Of a stretch of DNA of 64,000 nucleotides, positions 10,491 through 20,195 are shown in pieces (positions within the stretch are counted from its first letter, which is position 1; the number at the start of each line of letters is the position of its first letter). The stretch is from positions 11,355,998 through 11,419,997 of the forward strand of contig NC_051082.1 in NCBI RefSeq assembly GCF_004664715.2, in the 5' to 3' direction. This DNA is from Peromyscus leucopus (taxonomy: Eukaryota > Chordata > Mammalia > Rodentia > Cricetidae). The notes beneath the pieces were generated by a model. That model was not told the origin of the DNA. It did not search any database and saw only the letters and a program-made list of their open reading frames with translations. The translations under genes and the position numbers were made by a program.

Positions 10491-11200
10491 AGTTCCTTTT
10501 TACCCTAAGAGCCATGTTGCCAACCAGAATCATACACGCTAAGTGGGTAAATGTGTGGCATGTGAACACTAGCTTAATAAAGCCGCCAACAGTAACAACA
10601 AAGGATATGGGGAGGTGGAGTGAAATGTCTTTTAGAAGAAAATCACCAAGGCTTTGGGGGAAGATCTGGGGTGCAGGCTGAGGCAGTGTGGCTAATGATA
10701 ATAGATTTGCCCTTTCTGGAGAGAAAACGGGTGTCTCCATCTAAAACCTTCCCCTCCTAAGAGCAGATCCAGCAAAGATTCCAAAGTGCATGTTAAGAAC
10801 ATGTTAAGAACTGAATAGTCTGACGCTCTTGGGCCCTTGGATAAAACCCGTCTAATTGCAGCAGGCACAAGGCCCTCAGAGGCAAGTCTGGCCAAGCACT
10901 CAACCCTCAGGCTGGCAGGTGAGGGGTTAAAAGCTCCCCAGAGATCTGTTGGATGCCTATAAGGTTGGAGTTGAAGCCCTTGGTAAGCACTATGGGGCTC
11001 TGGGTTCTCATCTCTGCCTTTCTACTTAGAACCTACATGACTTGAATCAAGCTGTTCCACTCATCAGGTCCTCGGTTCACCTGCCCGCGAAACAGGGTGG
11101 TTATCGCCAACACTCACACCTTATACCAATATCCACAGGGCACGTTCAGCCATTGAGTCAGAGCCTGGCAGTTTCTCTAAGCCTCCAGTTTCTCTATCCT
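10491..11200. other. Unique intergenic DNA upstream of the promoter
   Basis: No gene or clear repeat recognised. It contains MIR-like wording near 11030-11190 (for example TAGAACCTACATGACTTGAA). Confidence 0.35.
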
Positions 11201-11211
11201 AAAAAGGAAGC

Positions 11212-11348
11212 AAGGGAGCTGGTGAGATGTCTCAGTCGATTAAAGGCCCTTGCCGCCAAGCCTGACGGTCTCAATTTATCCCTGAGACCCACCAGGTGAA
11301 CTCCTGCAAATTGTCCTCTGGCCATCACATGTGAACCTGGAACATGTT

Positions 11349-11350
<2 letters not shown>
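11212..11350 (+). mobile_element. tRNA-derived rodent SINE, sense
   Basis: GGGAGCTGGTGAGATGTCTC, CTTGCCGCCAAGCCTGACGG, ATTGTCCTCTGGCCATCACA. Its 3' tail runs into the CA/TA repeat. Confidence 0.7.
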
Positions 11351-11351
<1 letters not shown>

Positions 11352-11391
<40 letters not shown>

Positions 11392-11500
11392 TACATATAT
11401 ATATACATATATATGTATATATAAACATGTTCATATATGAACATGTTCATACACACTATATGTTCATATATGCATATATATTTATATATGCACAATAAAC
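11352..11500. repeat. (CA)n followed by AT-rich dinucleotide DNA with a 24-bp perfect palindrome
   Basis: CA run 11352-11388, then mixed TA/CATA repeats. 11424-11447 is a perfect 24-base palindrome centred on CATATATG. Confidence 0.9.
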
Positions 11501-11524
11501 AAATAAATGAATTTGTAAAAAGGT

Positions 11525-11672
11525 TTTGTTTTGGTTTTTGCTGTTTCGAAACAGGGTTTTTCTGTGTAACAGCCAGAGAACTCGCTCTGTAGCCCAGGCT
11601 GGTCTCGGACTCACAGAGATCCGCCTGCCTCTGCCTCCGGAGTGCTGTGTGTGTCACCACCGTCCGGCCAAC
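11525..11672 (-). mobile_element. B1 SINE, antisense, next to the CpG island
   Basis: CGAAACAGGGTTTTTCTGTG, GTAGCCCAGGCTGGTCTC, ATCCGCCTGCCTCTGCCTCC, followed by a short (ACA)n run. Confidence 0.85.
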
Positions 11673-11935
11673 AACAACAACAACAAACGTTTTTCTTAAG
11701 CAAAAATCTCTACTCTTTCCCAGGGGGTCGGTCATCCTGCGAGCGTTGGGCACCAGCGCCCCCTGCCGGCCTTACCGGGCATTGGCGTCTCCAGGCCCCG
11801 GAGGAGAAACTGCGCCTGCGCAGAATGCAAGCGCTGCGTTCTCCCCCCCCCTCCCCCTCCCTCTTGAGGGTGTGACTTCCCCGGAGAAGATCCAAGGAGG
11901 CCACACCCACTTCCGGGTGGAAACCCGGCGGAGGC

Positions 11936-11941
11936 CACGTG
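11936..11941. promoter_or_regulatory. Canonical E-box CACGTG
   Basis: A perfect palindromic E-box about 100 bases before the start codon, 9 bases before the YY1 motif. MYC/MAX and USF bind this sequence; MYC control would fit a ribosome-biogenesis gene, but binding here is inferred. Confidence 0.6.
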
Positions 11942-11949
11942 ACTCGCCA

Positions 11950-11960
11950 AAGATGGCGGC
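11950..11960 (+). promoter_or_regulatory. YY1 motif overlapping an upstream ATG
   Basis: AAGATGGCGGC matches the long YY1 consensus often found just downstream of transcription starts in TATA-less promoters. The ATG within it opens a short upstream ORF. Confidence 0.65.
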
Positions 11961-11979
11961 GCCCAGTGAGGTGGCGTGA
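11953..11979 (+). other. Short upstream ORF (8 codons) in the presumed 5' UTR
   Basis: ATG with A at -3 and G at +4 (strong context) opens MAAPSEVA and stops at TGA, 61 bases before the Rbm19 ATG. It matters only if transcription starts upstream of 11953. Confidence 0.5.
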
Positions 11980-12040
11980 AAGTTGTGGCAAGTCGGCGTC
12001 GCGGGGTTCGGGGATCAGAACCGAGGGGGGCCCGGGAGCC

Positions 12041-12076
12041 ATGTCGCGACTGATCGTGAAGAACCTCCCTAATGGG
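12041..12076 (+). CDS. Rbm19: Rbm19 coding exon 1 (residues 1-12)
   Basis: It encodes the first beta strand of RRM1, including the RNP2 motif LIVKNL. It ends AATGGG followed by the donor GTGAGC, phase 0. The 5' UTR continues upstream in the CpG island; its start cannot be placed from sequence alone. Confidence 0.96.
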
Positions 12077-14037
12077 GTGAGCAGGAGCCGGGGGGGGGTC
12101 CGGAAGGGAGGGCGGGGGTCCGGAGAACGAGGCCGAAGGATGGAGTTTAAAGTCTGGTGCTGGAGTACGGAGGTCCGGAACCCCGCGGGGTGGGACCCTG
12201 TTCTGACCGCTGCAAAGCAGGGAGAGTGACTCTTATCGGTATCATTATCGCTGTGGATTATTGCCACCTCGGGTGCCTGGCTCCAAACCCGACAGTCCGG
12301 CTGCAGGCAGATGTCAGCCTCCACCTTATGCCTCGGACCCCGGTCCCCTCGATGCAGTTGTTGACCCGGGTGGATCCACGTGGGTTCTCCCTCCCACTCC
12401 CGAGACTATTGGGGGAAACAGGATGGGAAAGTGACCCTGAGGACCTGAGTGGCGGGAACGGCATTCAGTGGTTTCTCCTTCAGTGGAGACGGGGCAACCC
12501 AGCCGTGATCATAGAACCTGGCACCCCGCAGGCGGGCATTCGGTAACTGCGTGCCATGCCGGGTAAAGGAGGAAGCCGGCTCACGTATGTGGTGATAGGC
12601 GACTAGATGGGCACTCAGAGGACCCCTCCTTGTTGTGCTGGTTAACTTTGGTCAACTTTAACCCAAACCGAAGTCCCATAGGAAGAGGAAACCTCAACTG
12701 ATGAAGTGATTCCATAGGGGTTGCCCCTGTGGACGAGTCTGTGAGACATTGAGGAGTGACTGACGTGGCCCCGCCCACTGTGGGTGGTGTCACCCCTCAG
12801 CAAGTGCTCCTGGGCTGTATGAAAATTCTAGTTGAGCAAATAAGTCTGCAGAGTTCCTCCATGGTCTCTGCTTCAGTTCGTGCCTTGCCTTCTTCTCTGG
12901 ATGACAGACTGTGATTGGGACCCCCTAAGCCAAATAAGCCGTTTTCCTCCCCCAAGTTGCGTTTGGTTTCGCTGTGTACGGGCAACAGCAGGAAGCAGAC
13001 TAAAACACGGTTTCACTATGACAGAGCAGGCTCAGCTACGGACTCGTTTCAAAGCCAAGCGTGTTGGCACGCACCCGTTGTACAGCTTTCAGTGGGCTGA
13101 GGCAGAGGGTGGCAAGTTCGAGGCCAGCCTGGGTTACAGAGCAAGATGATGTGGCAAATAAGTACATACATACATAAATAAATTTATTTTGGCTGTTGGC
13201 GGGGCCATATGCCCCTAGACCAGTGGTTCTCAACCTTTCTAATGCTGCGACCCTTTAACACAGTTCCTCATGTTGTGCTGACCCCCCCAACCATAAAATT
13301 ATTTCGTTGTTACTTCATAACTGTCATTTTGCTGCTGTTATAAATTGTAATGTAAAGATCTGATATGCGCGTCCTTCCATGGGGGGGTCGCGACCCACAA
13401 GTTGAGAACCGATGCCCTAGAGCCACAGGAAAATCAGGCTGGTGTGAGGAAGGTAGGAGCCAGCTGCCTACACTGTGGGACTTTTAAAGCCACATTATAG
13501 TATAGCATGATAATTTCCCATTACTTCCTTGGTAAGGTAGTTGAAACAATGTTGGTATTTTGTTGGTGTTTTGTTTTTATCGTCTCCCCGAGGTCACGGA
13601 GCCTAAGGTCAGGGTGTTGTCAGACACTGGGAGCAGGCATGGAGTGTGTAACCTTTTGACATGACCGCATCATGGCTGTGGGCTGCAAGGCTGGACCTGG
13701 CTGTCAGCCGATCTTCTTAGGTTTCTTCAGCATCTGCTGGCCATTGCCTTCTCTGACTCATGGCTACTTCTGTTACCCACCCTTCTCCGTCCAGAAGGAT
13801 TCTGATTCTTTCCCTACCGTTTCAACCCCATCTAGTCTTCCTCACTCTGAGCCTCCTACTTCACTGATGGCGTTGAAGTACCAGAAGATCCAGGATGCTC
13901 TCTCTCATTGGGATTTTAGTTTTGAAGGGTCTTTTGAAAAACAGGATCTTAGTTTGTTTGGCCAGGCTGACCTTGATTGAACCTGCTGTCCTCTTCCCTC
14001 TGCCTCACCATACCCAGCTTTCATCTTGGGATTCTTT

Positions 14038-14076
<39 letters not shown>

Positions 14077-17000
14077 AGACAGGGTCTGGTTAGTAGCCCT
14101 GGCTGGCCTGGAACTTGACATGTAGACCAGGGTGGCCTGAGACTAAAGAAATCTGCCTGCCTATGCCTCCAGAGTGCTAGGATTAAAGGTGCGCATCACC
14201 ATGCCTGGCTTCATCACTTTTTGGATTTTTGAGACAGGGTTTTGCTGTGTAGCTTTGGAGCCTGTCCTGGAACTTGATCTTGTAGACCAGGAAGCTGGCC
14301 TTGAACTCACAGAGATCCGCCTGCCTCTGCCTCTGCCTCCTGAGCACTGGGATTAAAGGTGTGTGCCGCCACCGCCCAGCTCATCATCAGATTTTTAAGC
14401 ACATCTGAAAACCCCTTTTTGAAATAAATACCTGGGTGTGGTGGAGCATGCCTGTGGGGCTGGGAAAGGAGGCAGGTGGATCTCTAGTTTGAGGCCAGCC
14501 AGGGCGACATACGCCCCCTTTGCAGTGTACCACAGTGCAGTCCCAGGTGCTGGGCATCAGGGTGTGAGCATCTTTAATGGGCTCCATTATTCTCTCCCAT
14601 GGTTGGTAACCGTTTATACAGTTTCCCTCATCTATCTGTTTATTTGGACAAGCCTCAGCCACAGATGGATGCTGTAGTTGATATGGTCTTCACAGGGGAC
14701 AGGATAAGATGGAGAGCATTTGAGGTGCCCTGGGGTCTCATTTCCTCACCAAAGAAGTGAGTAGCCTGCCTATGGGTGCTCATCTGGTATCCGGCTCTGA
14801 GCTGGGACCTGGCCGCCCTAAACACGTGCATGCAGATAGCCATCTTTTCATCTCAGGTCAGCCTCCAGGACCTCTGGGCTTCCAGCTCCTCTGTCCCTTT
14901 GCTCTGGGGACCCCCAGCTCCTCTCATGATGCCCCTTCTGCTCTAGATGAAGGAGGAGCGATTCCGGCAGCTATTTGCCGCCTTCGGCACGCTGACCGAC
15001 TGCAGCCTCAAGTTCACCAAAGATGGCAAGTTCCGCAAGTTCGGCTTTATAGGCTTCAAGTTGGAGGAGGAGGCCCAGGCGGCCCTGAGCCATTTCAACC
15101 GGAGTTTTATTGACACGTCCCGGATCACAGTGAGTCTGAGGGAGTCCCATCCCGCCTGCCCTAGAGAGCCTGCCTTACCTCAGGGCTACGCAAGCTTTCA
15201 GGTGCCCAGGCATCATTCCCGGAGAGTCTGCTACCTATTCCCTGGGCCCTCTCCAGAGTGTCTGATGAATTAAAGCGTTTAAATTTCACAGTACTCTTTT
15301 CTATGATCTGACCTTTGTGCCCTGAACACGTTATAATTATGGTAGAATGGATAGAAACAGTTACTTCTGCAGGGATGCCACTGGGATAAAGTGGTTTGCT
15401 GACCAATAATAGCTTGGAATGTATGGGGGTGGCTCATGGGAGTGTCCTCCCGAGGCTGCCTCTGAGAGTGTATCTGAGGTGCCGGGGCTGAGGGATGTAT
15501 CCGTTTATGCGTGGTCCCTGACATTCTCCCACACTCCCGTGGTCATCCTGTTGTCCCTATTACCCTGGACTTGTTTTCTGCTGTGACTGAGCCTGCCTCG
15601 TGGTAAGCAGTCACCCTGACAGCCATCATCCCCTGCTGCCCTGTGCCGGGCAGGCGCCACCTCCCCGACATCATTTGTTAGCCTGGGAGGTGAATGTGTA
15701 CTCCCAATCCCCATGTGCCCTGAGTTCTGTCTCTGCTCTGTCGTCACCTGCTTCCTGGGCCACCCAATCTCTGCTCTAACCTTTTGGTCTGAGCAGAGGG
15801 GACCGGAGCATTTGCTGTCCCCTTCTACCAGAGAGCACGGGAGGCAGAGCTAGCTAGTCCTCTGGAAATGGCAGTGGCCAGGATGACTCTTGGAGGACGA
15901 TGTCTAGGTTGGGTGATTCTCGCTTTAAATGCACTCAGCAAGTCAGTGACCACTGCATTCTGGGAAAACCGTGCTCCTGGTGCTGAAGGGGGCACACTTG
16001 TGCCTGGGTACCGCAGCAGCTGTGGAAAACAGCACTCTTTCCCATGCAGGTGGAATTCTGCAAGTCCTTTGGAGACCCAACAAAACCCCGAGCCTGGAGC
16101 AAACATGCCCAGAAGCCAGGGCAGCCCAAGCAGCCGTCTCAAGGCTCCGTACCCTCAGACACTAAAAAAGTACGTAAGCGGTGCCCCCAGCCCTGTGCCC
16201 AGGGTTGGCAGGGTGGTCTCTGGCTGGCAGGGAGTTGGGAGTATCTTTTGGATGGTTTTGGAAGGTGGGTGCACCCAGGGTAGTTCACTTTGGTCTTCCC
16301 TCCCCCCCGTCATCGGTGTGACCCTGTCTGCCTTCCACTTCCAGGACGACAAGAAGAAAAAGGTGCCCAGTGACCTGGCGAAGGTGAATGTTGTGCGGGT
16401 GGCGAGGGAAGGCTGTGAACATCGAGAGGGTGGCGGGCTGGAGATCTGAGCCTCCTAAACCTCTGCCTCATCTACCTTCTTCCTGCCCCTCCCACCCGGC
16501 TGCACTGCCACAGCTGAAGGAAGATGCCGAGTTCCAGGAGTTCCTGTCGATTCACCAGAAGAGGACCCAGGTGGCCACGTGGGCCAACGACGCTTTGGAC
16601 ACTGAGCTCCCAAGAGCAAAAACCAAGCCAACAAGTGACTATCTGAACTTTGACTCTGAGTCTGACTCGGGGCAGGAGAGTGAGGAGGAGCCGGCTGGAG
16701 AGGAGCCTGAAGGTGAGTGTGCACCTCGGATCCACATAGGACTTTGCTGGCCCTGACCTGATGGGCACAAGGACGCTTTGTGCGACACTCTCCGGTGACA
16801 CAGGAAAGGGACAACCAGGTGCTTCCCTCTAGCCATCTGAGGGATGAGTAGCCCACCTGCAGGTGTCTCTTCCCGAGGCAGATCTGGTCACCTGACTCAG
16901 CCAGTAGTCACTGAGCATGTGCAGTGTGCCAGGCACAGCTCTGGAGACTATGGACACCGCAGTGAGAAAAGACCCCAAGAGTCCCTGTACCCGTAGAGTG

Positions 17001-20000
17001 GACCTCCCGGTAAGAGCAGAGGGACGGAGGCAGGTAGTTCCCAGTGGAGCATGTGTGGTGACGGTGTGCCAAGGAGGCAGGACAGGGCATGTGTGGGAAA
17101 ACTTCCAGGAAGGGCTCCTGCAGCTCGAGGGGATAGCGGTAGGGTGTCTTGTCCTCATGGGCCCTGCTGTGCCTGGTAAGTACCAGTCAGCATAGAGCGT
17201 AGGCCCTAAGTGCTGTGGTCCACCGTAAGAGCTGTTCTGGTTAATCGGTGAGGATGTGGGACTAACTCAGCTCAGCCTGGTAAAGTCGGCTGGGCTGAGG
17301 ACTGTGGGCCTGAGGGTGGAGAGGCCCAGGAAGTAGGGGACAGACAGACAGACAGCCTTGGAAAGGCTCAAAGGAAAGGATGACCCAGGGGCTGGTGAAA
17401 GCAGAGGGAACTGTGGGGGGGGGGGGGTTTGGAACTTTCCACCCTGAGCACTGGCAACCGCTGCAGGGTGCTGGACAGAGCCGCGGCCCCACAGTGTGCT
17501 CAGAGGGTCATGCAGGCTGCAGTGAGGGATGGCCGTCCCTCCTCTGCTCAGGAGGGCTTTTCTTTCCTGCTCCCTCCCCCCCAACCCTTGTCATTGAGTG
17601 TGTCACACCAGGCGTCCTTTGTACTTTAGTGCAAACTGTACTGTTCACCAGGGACACCAAGAGCAAAGGACACAGTGGCAGGTGTGCAGCACACACACAC
17701 ACACCACACACGCAGAAGCCTAGTGTCTGACAAGGACTGTAATTGGCACTCATGGATTTTGCTGAACCAGTAGATTATAGCGGCCTCTGCCGTGAGCTGT
17801 GTTGTGTGTATTATTTTAATACTGTTGAAAGATGAACGTAAAGGGGGGATCTTGGGGAGCTGGGGAGATTGGCTCAGCAATCGAGTGCACATACTCCTCA
17901 TCCAGATCTGAGTTCAGTTCCCAGCATCCACAACAGTGGCTCACATTTGCCTGTAACTCCAGCCCAAGGGGCTCCGGTGCCCTCCTCTGGCCTCTGTGGG
18001 TACTGCACTCTTGTGCACATATCCACACACAGACACACATGTAACTAAATCTCATGGGGGGGGGGCTAGAGTGGGCCAGGGGAGTGAAAGGAGTGAGCGA
18101 CACAGCTCCATGTGTCACGGGCAAGGTGTGTGTGGAAAGACATGCCCAGTCGAGTGTGGCCTGATTCACCGCCAGCTGTTGCTCATCAGAGAATTGGCTG
18201 GAGTTGATTTGTGTGAGGGCCAGGGCCTGGGCCTTGGCCATGGCGGGCGCGTTGTCTCTGCCCGCTAAGGTCGCTGACCCCCTGTCTCCCCAGAGGAACA
18301 AGGCGGCCTGCAGCCAAAGGCGGCCACACAGAAGGAGCTGTCCGACATGGACTACCTGAAATCCAAGATGGTGCGGGCCGAGGAGTCCTCCGAGGACGAG
18401 GATGAAGAGGACAGTGAAGACGAGGCGGTGAACTGCGAAGAAGGCAGTGAGGCTGAGGAAGAAGAGGGCCCTGCCTCCCCAGCCCAGCAGGAGAGTGGGA
18501 GCCGGGGAGCCGAGCCTGGGAGCCGGAGACCTCAGGATGCCGCTGGCAAGGTGTGTGTTGGTCTGTGAGGGCGGAGGGCCTGGTCACCAGGGTCACTGCA
18601 GCCCCTTCCCTAGGGGACTGACTTGGAGGGAAGGCCACTTGCCCACAGGATTGTCTATGCAGCCTAGGCTTCTGAACCGGTGGGGAAGGTGCCCGTTGTC
18701 TGGAGTTGTATCTGGGTATCGATGAGCTGGATGGGTCTTGCCGTGTGTATTAGCAACAAGACGGATAGATGTGAGGAAGCTTTCCACTGACAGCTGAGGT
18801 CAGTGAGGGCTCACTGCACGCTGGGTAACATCCCTGGCAAGTCACTGGTTCTCGTCACAGTCCTCTGTACAGGTGACGAAGCAGGTCTTGGGAGGGCCAG
18901 TGGCTCACCCACGGTGATGGCTGGGAGATGGCGGGGCCTGAAGCTGAGATTTCGAAGATGGCTGAGGCCTTGAGGATAGCCCCCCAGTGTCCCACCAGGA
19001 GGTCCTCTCTGCTGTAGCGACAGGATACTTGGACACTTAAGGGGGTCCACATCTCCCCAGGGCATCCCGTCTCCTGCCCTGCTCTTTGTTCTGCAGTGGG
19101 AGGGAGAGAGGCCTCCATTCCTCATTTCATTGGCCGCCAGTTCAGACCAGCATGCCCTGTCCAGGACATGTGGCAGAGTGGAGGTCACATCCCACACTGA
19201 TTCTCAGTACCTGTCACCCCTGGGTGAGACGCATCCACCCCACAGGCCTCTAATCTCCACCTCGCCTCATGGCGTGTGTCCCTGCGGTGCCAGGATTGGG
19301 TCATTCAGATTCATAAGGACAGCTATGGTGTAGTCACTGTGCATGCGTCCTTCAACTGAAGCCAGGGCAGCCCTTGGGGTTCGTGTGGTGAAGGAAGTCG
19401 GGGGTACCCAGCAGCCCAGGGCAGGCATTGCCAGGAAAGGAGTTCCAGCAAGGGCAGGTTTGCGCTTCAAAGGAGAAACCAAGAGCAGAGGCTCTCTGGA
19501 GTTGTTGGAACTCCAGAGCGCTGGGCCTGATCTCAGCGCCCCTGTGGAATTGCACTGCCCAGCCGGGCACCGGGAAAGTGCTGGGCAGTGTGTGTCACAG
19601 GGCAAGTTCCGCCTCAGTGGTCCGTCTCGTTTTTTCCCGGGGGCCAAGGCCTCTGTTGGTTTGCCGATGGCTTGCCAGGCTCTACATGCGGCCCTCATGT
19701 CAGGTGCGGTAAAGACTCTGCAGCTGCCTCCTCCTCCACCTCCATCGCCTCCACAGCAGGCATGGATTCTCATGGAGTTGTCCAGCTCCCCCAGCAGCAG
19801 GCACCCCTTCCAGCTCCAGGTCGTCCCAGCCACCACCTGCCGTGTGGGTATCAGGTCCTCGCCCCAACCATTTTTCTCTCCGTGATCACTCAGGTAGAGA
19901 AACCGGCCGGCAAGAAGGAACCCACCACGCCCTACACTGTGAAGCTCCGGGGAGCCCCGTTCAATGTCACCGAGGTGTGTGTTCATGAAGACGGGATGGG

Positions 20001-20148
20001 GGGGGGTTGGGGTGCCAGGATGAGGGGGAAGTGGGTGTGAGTGAGCTACAAGTGGCCGTGGAGGCTGCTGAGTAGCGCCCCAGGCACTGGCACGGGAAGG
20101 AGAGGGATGGCAGTGTGAAGACTAGCTCCACCCCTCACGTTGGTGCCC

Positions 20149-20195
<47 letters not shown>

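Larger units (their letters stand above)
11740..12330 (+). promoter_or_regulatory. Rbm19: CpG-island promoter of Rbm19
   Basis: A GC- and CpG-rich stretch surrounds exon 1 and has no TATA box near the expected start. It contains an NRF1-like site (TGCGCCTGCGCA, 11811-11822), an ETS/GABP site (ACTTCCGG, 11909-11916), a canonical E-box CACGTG (11936-11941) and a YY1 site (AAGATGGCGGC, 11950-11960). This mix is typical of housekeeping and ribosome-biogenesis promoters. The exact start sites are not visible. Confidence 0.85.
12077..14946 (+). other. Rbm19: Rbm19 intron 1
   Basis: A 2.9 kb intron starting GTGAGC. It carries the 3' side of the CpG island, an LTR-like repeat, an old B1, a URR1 element with target duplication and two antisense B1 copies. 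I see no alternative coding exon. Confidence 0.8.

Noticed and set aside
11710..12324. Minus-strand open frame of 204 codons at the promoter, as a possible divergent gene
   Set aside because: It is confined to the CpG island and exon 1 region, where stops are rare by composition. No matching protein is known and no splice sites support it.
15868..16449. Plus-strand open frame of 193 codons overlapping exons 3 and 4
   Set aside because: It reads exon 3 in the wrong frame and continues through intron 3. The spliced Rbm19 model explains the coding signal.
19267..19986. Minus-strand open frame of 239 codons opposite exon 7
   Set aside because: It lies across intron 6 and antisense to Rbm19 exon 7, has no recognisable domain and low-complexity composition. 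GC-rich DNA opposite coding sequence often gives long open frames.
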